A DNA stretch of 64,000 nucleotides, taken from Anaeromyxobacter sp. Fw109-5 (GTDB lineage Bacteria > Myxococcota > Myxococcia > Myxococcales > Anaeromyxobacteraceae). The stretch spans positions 2,480,001-2,544,000 of the forward strand of contig NC_009675.1 of NCBI RefSeq assembly GCF_000017505.1, written 5' to 3'. Under the pieces are notes generated by a model, which was not told the origin of the DNA, made no database searches, and was given only the letters and a program-made list of their open reading frames with translations. This document shows positions 35,669-52,841 of the stretch, in pieces. Both the position numbers and the translations under genes were made by a program. How positions within the stretch are numbered: the stretch's first letter is position 1; every line of letters begins with the position of its first letter.

Positions 35669-36394
35669 TCAGGCGGCGTCGCGCTCGGCCGGCTGGAGGT
35701 AGCGGTGGAGGAACTGCTTGGTCTTGAGCTCGACCTGGCGGACGCGCTCTCGCGACACCCCCCAGCGCTTGCCGATCTCCTCGAGCGTGCGCGGCTGATC
35801 CTGCTCGAGGCGGTTGTGGACGATGTCCCAGCCCAGCTCCCCGATGCGCTTGCGGACCTTCCCGAGCGCGTCGCGGACGTCGCTGTCCCCCTCGGCCTGG
35901 AGGTAGGTGTCCTCGGGGCCCGGGCCGTCGTCCTCGATGCGCTCGAGGTGGGTGGCGTCACCCTCCTCGTCGATCGCGCTGTCGAGCGACAGGTCCGGCT
36001 GCGCCACGGTCCCGCTCTGCGGCCGGACGGTGGAGCGCGCCTCCTTGAGGTACTTCCCGATGTAGGCGCGGATCCACCACACGGCGTAGGTGGAGAACCG
36101 CGTCCCGGCGTGCGGATCGAACTTCTCGACGGCGCGCATGAGGCCGACGTTCCCCTCCTGGATCAGGTCGTCCAGGCGGACCGTGCCTCGGCGCTGCTTG
36201 CGCGCGATCGCCACCACGAACGCGAGGTTGTGGCGGACGAGCTTCTGCTTCGCGCGGACATCGCCCTTCCGCGCGCGGAGCGCGAGCGCGTGCTCCTCGT
36301 CGCGGCTCAGCGGCGGAAAGTCGCGGACCGCCTTGAGGTAAGGAGCGAGTTCCTCGAACTCCCTGCTGCTCTTCTGAGTGGTCGCCATCCTCAT
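35669..36394 (-). CDS. Sigma-70-family sigma factor (RpoH/SigB-like)
   Basis: The 241-residue protein has region 2 (RHNLAFVVAIARKQ, LIQEGNVGLMRAVEKFD, FSTYAVWWIRAYI) and region 4 helix-turn-helix (TLEEIGKRWGVSRERVRQVE), but lacks region 1.1 and is much shorter than a housekeeping factor. It most resembles the RpoH-like group, including myxobacterial SigB/SigC types. I do not see a clear RpoH box between regions 2 and 3. The start at 36394 follows GAGGGG. It has its own promoter at 36451-36479. The target genes are unknown; a stress or developmental role is inference from relatives. Confidence 0.88.
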   Translation of the reverse strand: MRMATTQKSSREFEELAPYLKAVRDFPPLSRDEEHALALRARKGDVRAKQKLVRHNLAFVVAIARKQRRGTVRLDDLIQEGNVGLMRAVEKFDPHAGTRFSTYAVWWIRAYIGKYLKEARSTVRPQSGTVAQPDLSLDSAIDEEGDATHLERIEDDGPGPEDTYLQAEGDSDVRDALGKVRKRIGELGWDIVHNRLEQDQPRTLEEIGKRWGVSRERVRQVELKTKQFLHRYLQPAERDAA

Positions 36395-36437
36395 GTACCG
36401 ATTGCCCCTCTCGCCTGCGTCAGAGCGCCCCGGGTAG

Positions 36438-36479
36438 GTTACGTAACGTGACTTTATTAAGATAGACTCAACAGGTCAA
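36438..36479 (-). promoter_or_regulatory. Promoter of the sigma-factor gene with palindromic operator-like site
   Basis: On the minus strand TTGACC (36474-36479) and TAAAGT (36451-36456) are separated by 17 bp. Immediately downstream, at the expected start point, is the perfect 10-bp palindrome GTTACGTAAC (36438-36447), a plausible operator. The leader would be about 50 nt. Confidence 0.6.
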
Positions 36480-36744
36480 GTATCCCACAGATGCCCGAAG
36501 ACCCTGGAAGTCTTCGGTGGATGAGGGAAGCCGCACACCACGCAAGTACCGAGCGACGCAGAATATGAACACGATACGGGAGTTGGCATTTCGCGCCCGC
36601 ACGCCTGCTCCCCTGATCCCCGGACAAGTCCCGGAAATTGCTCCACATCAAGTCCGGTAATGGCCCCATTCGGGAAACACCAAGGGTGCGGCCTCGTATC
36701 GCAAGTGGCTGCTTACCAGTCCGAAACGGTGGGTGGTCGCACCT
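36480..36744. other. Gene-free spacer of lower G+C between sigma-factor promoter and rpoC terminator
   Basis: There is no open frame of credible composition. The segment is visibly less GC-rich than its surroundings. It contains one perfect 8-bp stem CCGAAGAC/GTCTTCGG with a 7-base loop at 36495-36517. It may hold further regulatory sites or a small RNA, but nothing more specific can be supported. Confidence 0.4.
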
Positions 36745-36784
36745 CGAAAAGATAAGGGCCCGGCCCCACCTGGGACCGGGCCCT
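36745..36784 (-). terminator. Intrinsic terminator of the rpoBC operon
   Basis: On the minus strand AGGGCCCGGTCCC and GGGGCCGGGCCCT pair (36755-36784, one G-T wobble, 4-base loop), followed by TATCTTTTC. It lies 38 nt past the rpoC stop and closes the long leftward tRNA-tuf-secE-nusG-rpl-rpo run. Confidence 0.88.
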
Positions 36785-36821
36785 CATGCTGGGCACCGTA
36801 GCGGTCGCCTGACGGCCGGAG

Positions 36822-41009
<4,188 letters not shown>

Positions 41010-41071
41010 GTCGGCTCCTTACAGAAAGGCTCGTTTCGTAGACGTCAGGGCCACGGGCTGCGGGCTGCGGA

Positions 41072-41119
41072 CTTCAGGCCGGGCGCCCCCACCCGAAGCC
41101 TGAAGCCCGGAGCCTGAAG
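41072..41119. other. Alternative hairpins in the rpoB-rpoC spacer
   Basis: CTTCAGGC at 41072-41079 can pair with GCCTGAAG at either 41098-41105 or 41112-41119, giving two mutually exclusive stems in the 117-nt spacer. This might set RNA processing or the RpoB/RpoC ratio; there is no T-run, so it is not a terminator. Confidence 0.4.
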
Positions 41120-41126
41120 CCTCGTC

Positions 41127-45377
<4,251 letters not shown>

Positions 45378-45501
45378 CGAGTTCGGTCCTCTGGTCCCTT
45401 TGGAGACCCGTACAAACAGGTCTAGCCGGCCAGCCGGCCGGCTACCCAACTACGTCCGGCCGAAAAGGCCGGGAGTCCGGAATCAGTGAAAGGGATACGG
45501 G

Positions 45502-45530
45502 TTCTTAACGACTCCGCGCCCGCCCGTCAA
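45502..45530 (-). promoter_or_regulatory. Possible internal promoter for rpoBC
   Basis: On the minus strand TTGACG (45525-45530) and TAAGAA (45502-45507) are 17 bp apart, just after the large rplL-rpoB hairpin and about 120 nt before the rpoB start. The -10 is poor (three of six), so support is modest. Confidence 0.4.
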
Positions 45531-45543
45531 AGATTCCAACGTG

Positions 45544-45584
45544 GTGCACGGCGGGGTGGCCTGCAACACCGCCCCGCCGTGCAC
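45544..45584 (-). other. Large hairpin in the rplL-rpoB spacer (attenuator or processing site)
   Basis: A perfect 13-bp stem GTGCACGGCGGGG/CCCCGCCGTGCAC with a 15-base loop begins nine bases past the rplL stop. There is no U-run after it, so it may be a partial attenuator or an RNase III-type site lowering rpoBC relative to ribosomal-protein expression, as the equivalent spacer does in E. coli. The analogy is inference. Confidence 0.6.
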
Positions 45585-45592
45585 ACGCCTCT

Positions 45593-45970
45593 CTACTTGA
45601 TCTCGACCTTGGCGCCGGCCGCCTCGAGCTTCTTCTTGAGCTCGTCGGCCTCCGCCTTCGGGATGCCCACCTTGACCTCCTTGGGGGCGCCCTCGACGAG
45701 GTCCTTCGCCTCCTTGAGGCCGAGGCCCGTGATCGCGCGGACCTCCTTGATCACGTTGATCTTGTTCGCGCCGGCGTCCGCGAGGACGACATTGAACTCC
45801 GTCTTCTCCTCGACGGGAGCCGCGGCGGCGGCGCCGCCCGCGCCACCGGCGACCATCACCGGCGCGGCGGCGGAGACGCCCCACTTCTCCTCCAGCTTCT
45901 TCACGAGATCGGCGGCCTCCATCACCGTGAGGCCCGACAGCTGATCCACGATCGTGTTGAGATCTGCCAT
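45593..45970 (-). CDS. rplL: 50S ribosomal protein L7/L12
   Basis: L7/L12 forms the flexible stalk that recruits translation GTPases. The 125-residue product has the N-terminal dimerisation helices ([20 protein letters not shown]), an Ala/Gly/Val-rich hinge ([14 protein letters not shown]) and the C-terminal domain with [15 protein letters not shown]. It lies 89 nt downstream of rplJ and before the large spacer hairpin. Confidence 0.98.
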   Translation of the reverse strand: MADLNTIVDQLSGLTVMEAADLVKKLEEKWGVSAAAPVMVAGGAGGAAAAAPVEEKTEFNVVLADAGANKINVIKEVRAITGLGLKEAKDLVEGAPKEVKVGIPKAEADELKKKLEAAGAKVEIK

Positions 45971-46059
45971 TTCCTTCTTCCTTCTCTGTTCCGGGGCGTC
46001 CTTCGGGACGCCCGCAGCGTCTGGCCCGCGCGTCGCCGCGCGAGCGGTTCACGTACCGT

Positions 46060-46584
46060 TTAAGACTGCTTCTCGAGCTGCTCGCGGCGTGCGCCGAGGA
46101 CGCGGGCCAGCTGCTGGCCCGGGGCCCCGAGAACGCGCGCGAGCTGGGTCGCGGGCTGCGCGATCATGGCGGCGATCTGGCCGCGGAGCTCCTGGAGCCC
46201 CGGCATCTTCGCCAGGGACTGGATCCCCTTCGCGTCGACCACTCGCCCCTCGATCACCGCGGTGCGAATGGTGAAGTTCTCGCGGTCCTTCATGAAGTCC
46301 GCGAGGAGCTTCGCCGGCGTGACGACGTCGTCGTAGCTCATGACGAGCGCCGTCGGCCCCACGAACTTCTCGGCGATCGACTCCACCGGCGTGCCCTTGG
46401 CGGCGCGCGCGGCGAGGGTGTTCTTCACGATCCGGTACTCCACCTTCGCCTCACGCAGCTTGCGTCGAAGCTCGGTGACGGTCGCGACGTTCAGCCCCTT
46501 GGGCTCCGCGAGGATGGCCGCCTTCGCCATCGCCATCTTCTCGTGGAGCTCGCCGATGACCTGCTCTTTTTCCGTCCGGTTCAA
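46060..46584 (-). CDS. rplJ: 50S ribosomal protein L10
   Basis: L10 anchors L7/L12 dimers to the ribosome. The product is 174 residues: LNRTEKEQVIGELHEKMAMA, then VEYRIVKNTLAARAAKGTPV and FVGPTALVMSYDD, ending in the L12-binding C-terminal helix with LARVLGAP/LARVLGAR repeats. The start is a TTG, since no ATG or GTG gives a normal N-terminus. A 271-nt leader separates it from rplA, the usual place for autogenous control by the L10-L12 complex. Confidence 0.96.
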   Translation of the reverse strand: MNRTEKEQVIGELHEKMAMAKAAILAEPKGLNVATVTELRRKLREAKVEYRIVKNTLAARAAKGTPVESIAEKFVGPTALVMSYDDVVTPAKLLADFMKDRENFTIRTAVIEGRVVDAKGIQSLAKMPGLQELRGQIAAMIAQPATQLARVLGAPGQQLARVLGARREQLEKQS

Positions 46585-46855
46585 TTGAGTCTCACCACCT
46601 TTCCGACCGGCCGGCTCTCGCCGGCTCGGCTTCGCTCGGGGTTCGGACCGGACGTCGGTACGAAGACCCCCTGGCCAAGCAGGGGACGCTGCGGAGAGGC
46701 TGCAGGTTCCCGTCTCGGCGGGTCGGACCCTCGCGGATCCGCTTGGCCGCTCGCTCGCCCCGGAACTGCGCTCGCACCCGGGGCCGTTCGCGGGCCCGCT
46801 GTCTTGGACCAGAAACCCCGGCGGCGTCATGCCGCCGGGAACTCCTGAGGTTTCG
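46585..46855 (-). promoter_or_regulatory. rplJ leader with hairpins
   Basis: The rplA-rplJ spacer is structured. A perfect 9-bp stem CCCGGCGGC/GCCGCCGGG, loop ATGAC, at 46817-46839 begins 16 bases after the rplA stop and is followed by GTTTCTGG, so it could attenuate. Further inverted repeats of GCCGGC type precede the rplJ start. This is where L10 leader RNAs lie in many bacteria; I cannot confirm the L10-binding fold by eye. Confidence 0.5.
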
Positions 46856-47560
46856 CTAGCCGTGGGCCGCGGCGAGCTCGGAGAGATCGAGCTTGATGCC
46901 CGGGCCCATCGTCGTGGAGAGCGTGACGTTCTTCACGTAGACGCCCTTCGCCGTCTGCGGCTTCGCCTTGTAGATGATCTCCATGATCGCGGAGAAGTTC
47001 GCCTTCAGCTTCTCCGGCTCGAAGGAGGCCTTGCCGAACGGGACGTGGACGATGCCCGCCTTCTCGACGCGGAACTCGACCTTGCCGGCCTTCTGCTCCT
47101 TCACGGCGCGGGCGATGTCCGCGGAGACGGTGCCGACCTTCGGGTTCGGCATGAGGCCGCGGGGGCCGAGGACCTTGCCGAGGCGGCCGACGACGCCCAT
47201 CATGTCCGGCGTCGCGAGCACCTTGTCGAAGTCCATGAAGCCGCCCTGGACCTTCTCCGCGAGATCCTCGGCGCCGACGATGTCCGCGCCGGCCTCCTGG
47301 GCCTCGCGCGCCTTGTCGCCCTTCGCGAACACCGCGATCTTGACCGCCTTGCCCATGCCGTGCGGCAGCACGACGGCGCCGCGGACCACCTGATCCGCGT
47401 GCTTGGGGTCGACGCCGAGGTTGATCGCGGCGTCCACCGTCTCGTCGAACTTCTTCGTCGCGGTCTGCTTCACGAGGCTCATCGCCTCGTCGAGCTTGTA
47501 CCGCTTCACCCGGTCGACCTTCGCGGAAGCCGCCTTGAACTTCTTCGCAACGTGAGCCAT
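46856..47560 (-). CDS. rplA: 50S ribosomal protein L1
   Basis: L1 forms the mobile stalk near the E site and, in many bacteria, represses its own operon. The product is 234 residues. It opens with [20 protein letters not shown] and carries [20 protein letters not shown], the L1 signature, and [15 protein letters not shown]. It lies 19 nt downstream of rplK. Confidence 0.98.
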   Translation of the reverse strand: MAHVAKKFKAASAKVDRVKRYKLDEAMSLVKQTATKKFDETVDAAINLGVDPKHADQVVRGAVVLPHGMGKAVKIAVFAKGDKAREAQEAGADIVGAEDLAEKVQGGFMDFDKVLATPDMMGVVGRLGKVLGPRGLMPNPKVGTVSADIARAVKEQKAGKVEFRVEKAGIVHVPFGKASFEPEKLKANFSAIMEIIYKAKPQTAKGVYVKNVTLSTTMGPGIKLDLSELAAAHG

Positions 47561-47579
47561 GTCCGTGTCCTCCTCGCGG

Positions 47580-48026
47580 CTAGCCGACGACGTCGATGCC
47601 CATGGACAGCGCGGTCCCCTCGACGGTCCGCATCGCGGCCTCGAGGCTCCCCGCCGTCATGTCCTGCATCTTCGTCTTCGCGATCTGCTCCACCTGCTTG
47701 CGCGTCACCTGCCCGACCTTCTCCTTGCCGGGCTTGTGCGCGCCGGAGCCCTTCTTCTTCTCCGTGTGGAGGCCGGCCGCCTTCTTGAGGAGGATGGCCG
47801 CGGGCGGGGTCTTCAGCTGGAAGGTGAAGGAGCGGTCCTGGTACACCGTGATGATGACCGGGATGATGAGCGCTTCCTTCGCCTGAGCCTGCGTCGCCGC
47901 GTTGAACTGCTTGCAGAACTCCATGATGTTCACGCCGTGCTGGCCGAGCGCCGGGCCCACGGGCGGGGCCGGGTTCGCCTTTCCGGCGGGGAGCTGCAGC
48001 TTGATCTGTCCAGTGACCTTCTTCAT
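47580..48026 (-). CDS. rplK: 50S ribosomal protein L11
   Basis: L11 organises the GTPase-associated centre of 23S rRNA and is needed for the RelA stringent response. The product is 148 residues: [20 protein letters not shown], then [19 protein letters not shown], ending with [17 protein letters not shown]. The thiostrepton-binding N-terminal Pro-rich helix is intact. It lies between nusG and rplA. Confidence 0.98.
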   Translation of the reverse strand: MKKVTGQIKLQLPAGKANPAPPVGPALGQHGVNIMEFCKQFNAATQAQAKEALIIPVIITVYQDRSFTFQLKTPPAAILLKKAAGLHTEKKKGSGAHKPGKEKVGQVTRKQVEQIAKTKMQDMTAGSLEAAMRTVEGTALSMGIDVVG

Positions 48027-48131
48027 CTCTGCTCCTCGGGGCCGCCGAGGCGGACCCGCGTGGTCGTACGAGCCGTTGACTCGGCTCTCCCACGGATTCG
48101 CCCACGGTGACTCACCGCGGGCGGTGCCTCA

Positions 48132-48671
48132 CTACGTCTTCTCCACCTGCATGAAGTCGAGCTCGACGGGGGTGGCGCGGCCGAAGATCGAGACCAGCAC
48201 GCGAAGCTTGCCCTTGTCCGGCTTGACCTCTTCCACCGTGCCGTTGAAGTTCGAGAACGGGCCGTCGATCACGCGGACCTGATCCCCCTCCTCGAACTGG
48301 ACCTTCGGCTTCGGCTTGAGCGAGCCCTCCGAGATCTGCGTCGTGAGCCGCTGCACCTCGACGTCGGACACCGCCGGCACCTCGTTCGGCGTCTTGGCGT
48401 TGCCGACGAACCCCGTGACCTTCGGCGTCCCCTTCACGAGGTGCCAGGTGTCGAGGGTCATCTCCATGTTCACGAGGATGTAGCCGGGGAAGAACTTGCG
48501 CTTCGAGGTCTTCTTCTCCCCCTTCACCATCTCCTGGACCACCTCCATGGGGATGAGGACCTCCCCGAACTGCTCCTGGAGGCTGTGCTGGCGGACGCGC
48601 TCCTCCAGCGACTTCTTCACCTTGTTCTCGAAGCCAGAGTAGGTGTGGACGACGTACCACTTCTTCGCCAT
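48132..48671 (-). CDS. nusG: Transcription termination/antitermination factor NusG
   Basis: NusG binds RNA polymerase and links it to Rho or the ribosome. It has 179 residues: the NGN domain (KKWYVVHTYSGFENKVKKSL, FPGYILVNMEMTLDTWHLVK) and the C-terminal KOW domain (EEGDQVRVIDGPFSNFNGTV). It is in its conserved position between secE and rplK. Confidence 0.98.
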   Translation of the reverse strand: MAKKWYVVHTYSGFENKVKKSLEERVRQHSLQEQFGEVLIPMEVVQEMVKGEKKTSKRKFFPGYILVNMEMTLDTWHLVKGTPKVTGFVGNAKTPNEVPAVSDVEVQRLTTQISEGSLKPKPKVQFEEGDQVRVIDGPFSNFNGTVEEVKPDKGKLRVLVSIFGRATPVELDFMQVEKT

Positions 48672-48792
48672 TTGCGAATCTCCGTGTCGTCGCCGCGTGT
48701 CCCGTCGAAACGCCGCGGGAGCCGCCGGCGGCCTGCCGCCGCCCAGGGCTCCCGTCGGTCGTGAGCCTCGAACCGCTCGCCCGCGGGCGACC

Positions 48793-49185
48793 CTAGTAGA
48801 CCTTCGAGCTCAGCCAGCTCCAGACGAAGTCGAACACCCCGAGGATGACCGCCGCGATGGTCGAGGCGACGATCACCGCCACGGTGGCCGCCCGCGTCTC
48901 GCGGAGGCTGGGCCAGGTGACGCGCCGGAGCTCCAGGGCGACCTCGAGCGAGACCTCCTGGGTCTTCGGGATGCGCCAGAGCGCGACCGCCAGCACGATC
49001 GCCAGGCCGAAGCCGATGATCGTGGAGAGCGTCCAGTCGCCCAGCACCGCGACGTCGTTCACGCGGGCGTACGAGAACACGAGCGCGAGGATCCGCTCGA
49101 AGAACACGCCGACCGCGATCGCGGCGAGCACGTAGAAGATCACCACGATCCGCTTCGGCTGCTCGACCCCGCCCACGTTTTCCAT
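48793..49185 (-). CDS. secE: Preprotein translocase subunit SecE, three-helix form
   Basis: SecE clamps SecY in the translocon. The 130-residue protein has three transmembrane helices (VVIFYVLAAIAVGVFFERIL; TIIGFGLAIVLAVALW; and the C-terminal VAVIVASTIAAVILGVFDFV) with the essential amphipathic segment ELRRVTWPSLRETRAATV. The extra N-terminal helices resemble enterobacterial SecE instead of the minimal single-helix type. It lies between tRNA-Trp and nusG. Confidence 0.95.
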   Translation of the reverse strand: MENVGGVEQPKRIVVIFYVLAAIAVGVFFERILALVFSYARVNDVAVLGDWTLSTIIGFGLAIVLAVALWRIPKTQEVSLEVALELRRVTWPSLRETRAATVAVIVASTIAAVILGVFDFVWSWLSSKVY

Positions 49186-49305
49186 GGCTCGCCTTCGGTG
49201 CTGCGCGGGGGCGGGACGCCTCGGCGCCCCGCCCCCTGGTTTCTGCTCGGTTTGGCAGAGAGGAGAAGCGACTCGACCTCTCCTCGGTGCGACCCTGCCT
49301 TCTTC

Positions 49306-49381
49306 TGGCAGGCCAGGAGGGATTCGAACCCCCAACCCGCGGTTTTGGAGACCGCTGCTCTACCGTTCGAGCTACTGGCCT
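49306..49381 (-). tRNA. tRNA-Trp (anticodon CCA)
   Basis: Read on the minus strand, the acceptor arm AGGCCAG/CTGGCCT closes, the anticodon loop is CTCCAAA on stem GCGGT/ACCGC, and the T arm carries GGTTCGAATCC-type sequence. Discriminator G is followed by an encoded CCA. It lies between rpmG and secE, the same order as in many proteobacteria. Confidence 0.97.
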
Positions 49382-49399
49382 ATCCCCGGCGGCTTCGCG

Positions 49400-49558
49400 C
49401 TACTTCGTCTCCTTGTGGTCCACGTGCTTGCGGCAGCGCGGGCAGAACTTGGAGAGCGCGAGCTTGTCCTGCGTCTTCTTCTTGTTCTTCGTCGTGGTGT
49501 AGTTCCGCTCTTTGCAGGTCTTGCACTCGAGCGTGATGATGCTGCGATTCCCGGCCAT
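49400..49558 (-). CDS. rpmG: 50S ribosomal protein L33
   Basis: This 52-residue protein translates as [20 protein letters not shown], then [20 protein letters not shown], and ends [12 protein letters not shown]. It has the zinc-ribbon form of L33 with C-x2-C twice (CKTC, CPRC), meaning it should need zinc; zinc-free paralogues are common elsewhere but none is seen here. It lies 12 nt downstream of tuf and upstream of tRNA-Trp, in the same operon. Confidence 0.96.
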   Translation of the reverse strand: MAGNRSIITLECKTCKERNYTTTKNKKKTQDKLALSKFCPRCRKHVDHKETK

Positions 49559-49570
49559 GGGATCCCTTCC

Positions 49571-50761
<1,191 letters not shown>

Positions 50762-50827
50762 GTTCGCTCCTGCTGTGGGTGCCGCCGGCGCGAGCAGCCC
50801 TCCGAATGTCCGCGCGCCGTCTTAGAC

Positions 50828-50903
<76 letters not shown>

Positions 50904-50931
50904 GTATCAAATTCCGCTGTGTCGACCTCTC

Positions 50932-51007
<76 letters not shown>

Positions 51008-51049
51008 AAGGCTTTTGGCGAATCCCTTTCGCTCGAGGACGAACCGCTG

Positions 51050-51132
51050 TGGAGGGGGGTGGATTCGAACCACCGAAGGCGTAAGCCGGCAGATTTACAG
51101 TCTGCTCCCTTTGGCCGCTCGGGAACCCCTCC
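51050..51132 (-). tRNA. tRNA-Tyr (anticodon GTA)
   Basis: The acceptor arm GGAGGGG/CCCCTCC closes; the anticodon loop CTGTAAA lies on stem GCAGA/TCTGC, and the long variable arm expected of bacterial tRNA-Tyr is present, giving 83 nt. CCA is not encoded (discriminator A then CAG), unlike the two neighbours downstream. Confidence 0.96.
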
Positions 51133-51191
51133 GTAACCTCTTCAACCGCTCCTCACCACCCCGCTCCGTGCTCGACCCACTGCTCGTCTTG

Positions 51192-51264
51192 AGCTGGCGG
51201 TGGGACTCGAACCCGCGACCTGCTGCTTACAAGGCAGCTGCTCTACCAACTGAGCTACGCCAGC
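51192..51264 (-). tRNA. tRNA-Thr (anticodon TGT)
   Basis: The acceptor arm GCTGGCG/CGCCAGC closes; the anticodon loop CTTGTAA lies on stem GCTGC/GCAGC. CCA is not encoded. It is the first gene after the promoter at 51344-51372. The order Thr-Tyr-Gly-Thr-tuf matches the thrU-tyrU-glyT-thrT-tufB cluster of enterobacteria. Confidence 0.96.
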
Positions 51265-51343
51265 AAGATCCTTCCGGAAGCTCGGGCCGACCGCCGCCGC
51301 GCGCCCGCGCCGACGCCCCGCCCCCTGCTGCGTGGAGCGGTGC

Positions 51344-51372
51344 CTTTTAGATGACCTCCCAGGCCTTGTCAA
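51344..51372 (-). promoter_or_regulatory. Strong promoter of the tRNA-tuf-secE-rpl-rpo run
   Basis: On the minus strand a perfect TTGACA (51367-51372) is followed after 17 bp by TAAAAG (51344-51349, four of six). It lies about 80 nt before tRNA-Thr(TGT), downstream of rlmB, and is the best promoter match in this block. The GC-rich stretch just downstream, GGGGGCGGGGCG, would be at the start of the transcript. Confidence 0.75.
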
Positions 51373-51401
51373 GGACGCACTTCGTCGGGCGAACCGGGCG
51401 G

Positions 51402-52139
51402 TTACCGGCCCCGCTGGCGGGCCGCCTCGTACAGCGCCACCGCAGCCGAGGCTGAGACCGAGAGCGAGTCGAGATCCCCGCTCATGGGGATACGCGCCGA
51501 GTGGTCGCACGTCTTGCGGACGAGGGGGCGGAGCCCCTCCCCCTCGCTCCCCAGGACGAGGGCGATGGGCCCGGTGAGGTCCACGGCCCCGAGCGGCGCG
51601 TCGCCGTCCGCGGCCAGCGCCACCGACCAGATCCCGGCCTCCTTCAGCGCCTCGAGCGTCTTGGAGACGTTCGTGACGCGCGCCACGGGGCAGCGCTCCA
51701 CCGCGCCGGCCGAGGCCTTCGCCACGGCAGGGGTCACCCCCACCGCCCGATCCTTCGGGATGACCACCCCGTGCGCTCCGAGCGCGTGCGCGGAGCGGAT
51801 GATGGCGCCCAGGTTGTGAGGGTCCTCGACGCCGTCCAGGACCACGACGAGCGGCGGCCGCCCGCTCGCGCGGGCCGCGGCGAGGAGATCCTCCACCTCG
51901 GCGTAGCGGAAGTCCGCGACCATCGCGACGACGCCCTGGTGACGATCCGTGCCGGCGAGGCGGTCGAGCTTCGCTCGCGGGGCGCTCCGCACCTTGGCGC
52001 CCGCGGCCCGCCCGAGCCGCTCCAGCTCGCCGAACGCCGCTCCGCGGGTGCCCCCCTCAGCGAGCCAGAGCTCCGAGAGGCCCTCGCCGCCCGCGCGCAG
52101 CACCTCGCGGACGGGGTTCAGGCCATAGACGACGCGCAT
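51402..52139 (-). CDS. rlmB: 23S rRNA 2'-O-methyltransferase (RlmB/SpoU family)
   Basis: SpoU-type knotted methyltransferase, 245 residues, probably modifying a 23S rRNA guanosine as RlmB does. The N-terminal substrate-binding domain (RVVYGLNPVREVLRAGGEGL) precedes the SPOUT domain with motif 1 LDGVEDPHNLGAIIRSAHAL, motif 2 IALVLGSEGEGL and motif 3 IPMSGDLDSLSVSASAAVAL, all intact. It lies just upstream of the tRNA promoter. Assignment as RlmB and not another SpoU enzyme is likely but not certain. Confidence 0.88.
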   Translation of the reverse strand: MRVVYGLNPVREVLRAGGEGLSELWLAEGGTRGAAFGELERLGRAAGAKVRSAPRAKLDRLAGTDRHQGVVAMVADFRYAEVEDLLAAARASGRPPLVVVLDGVEDPHNLGAIIRSAHALGAHGVVIPKDRAVGVTPAVAKASAGAVERCPVARVTNVSKTLEALKEAGIWSVALAADGDAPLGAVDLTGPIALVLGSEGEGLRPLVRKTCDHSARIPMSGDLDSLSVSASAAVALYEAARQRGR

Positions 52140-52194
52140 GGGCCGAGGCTCCGGGAGCGGACGCCGAGGAGAGACGGGCGGCCGCGCCGCGGGA

Positions 52195-52617
52195 TCACTT
52201 CACGTTCACCGCGACGGTCACGTCGCGAGTCTGCTTCACGCACCACTGGTCGGAGCAGATGAAGAAGTCGAGCTTCGCGGTCGCGTCCTGCTTGCCGGCC
52301 GCGGTGGCCACGAACGGGACCTCGAAGCGAGGCCCCTCCGCCTTCGGATCGACGGCGTCCTTGTGGCCCAGGGAGGTCTTCTCGAGCGTGAGCCCGCGCG
52401 CCTCGAGCGTGATCTTGAGCGGCGCCTGCGGGTGCACGTGCACCTTCTCGACGGGCACGATGGAGAGGACGAGCGTCCCCTTCCCTCCCGCCTTCAGCTC
52501 GGTCGTCGAGCCCTGCGTCTCGATCCGGTAGCTCTTCGCCGCCTCCGCCGCGGGGTCCGCGGCGCGCGTAGCCGGCGCGAAGACGAGCAGGGCGAGGGTG
52601 GAGAGGACGCGGATCAT
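52195..52617 (-). CDS. Secreted protein with DsbD-alpha-like features
   Basis: The 140-residue product has a signal peptide (MIRVLSTLALLVFAPATRAA) and a mature beta-rich domain (GTLVLSIVPVEKVHVHPQAP, FEVPFVATAAGKQDATAKLD) with a Cys pair in FFICSDQWCVKQTRDV. The fold pattern and late C-x5-C recall the N-terminal domain of DsbD-type thiol-disulfide proteins, so a periplasmic redox or metal-binding role is possible; this is a weak inference. It is 55 nt upstream of rlmB on the same strand and downstream of a palindromic repeat element. Confidence 0.7.
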   Translation of the reverse strand: MIRVLSTLALLVFAPATRAADPAAEAAKSYRIETQGSTTELKAGGKGTLVLSIVPVEKVHVHPQAPLKITLEARGLTLEKTSLGHKDAVDPKAEGPRFEVPFVATAAGKQDATAKLDFFICSDQWCVKQTRDVTVAVNVK

Positions 52618-52682
52618 GCGGGCTCCTTGCGGGGATGCGACCGCTCTATACCAGGGACGGCGGTGGACGGCCATGCATTCAG

Positions 52683-52841
52683 GGGTTGTTCAGAACGCCC
52701 GGGGACCGAGCCGGGCGAGCGAGACGCGAGCAGCGCGAGGCGCGACGACCGAGCATGGCCGGAGGCCATGTAAGGGAGGAGCGACGCAGCGATGGACGCG
52801 GTCGTTCGCCGCGGCGACGGGACCGGCGTTCTGGACAGCCC
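52683..52841. repeat. Long copy of the dispersed palindromic element
   Basis: The ends GGGTTGTTCAGAACGCCCGG and, inverted, GGGCTGTCCAGAACGCCGG correspond to those at 29018-29078, and the last 37 bases (52805-52841) match the short copy closely. Between the arms is a 97-bp insert absent from the short copy; it contains the perfect palindrome-like CATGGCC/GGCCATG. The element ends one base before the stop of the RimK-like gene. Confidence 0.82.

Noticed and set aside
45378-45449. Longer rpoB start
   Set aside because: The added residues do not match RpoB, and [12 protein letters not shown] at 45377 is the normal form of the N-terminus.
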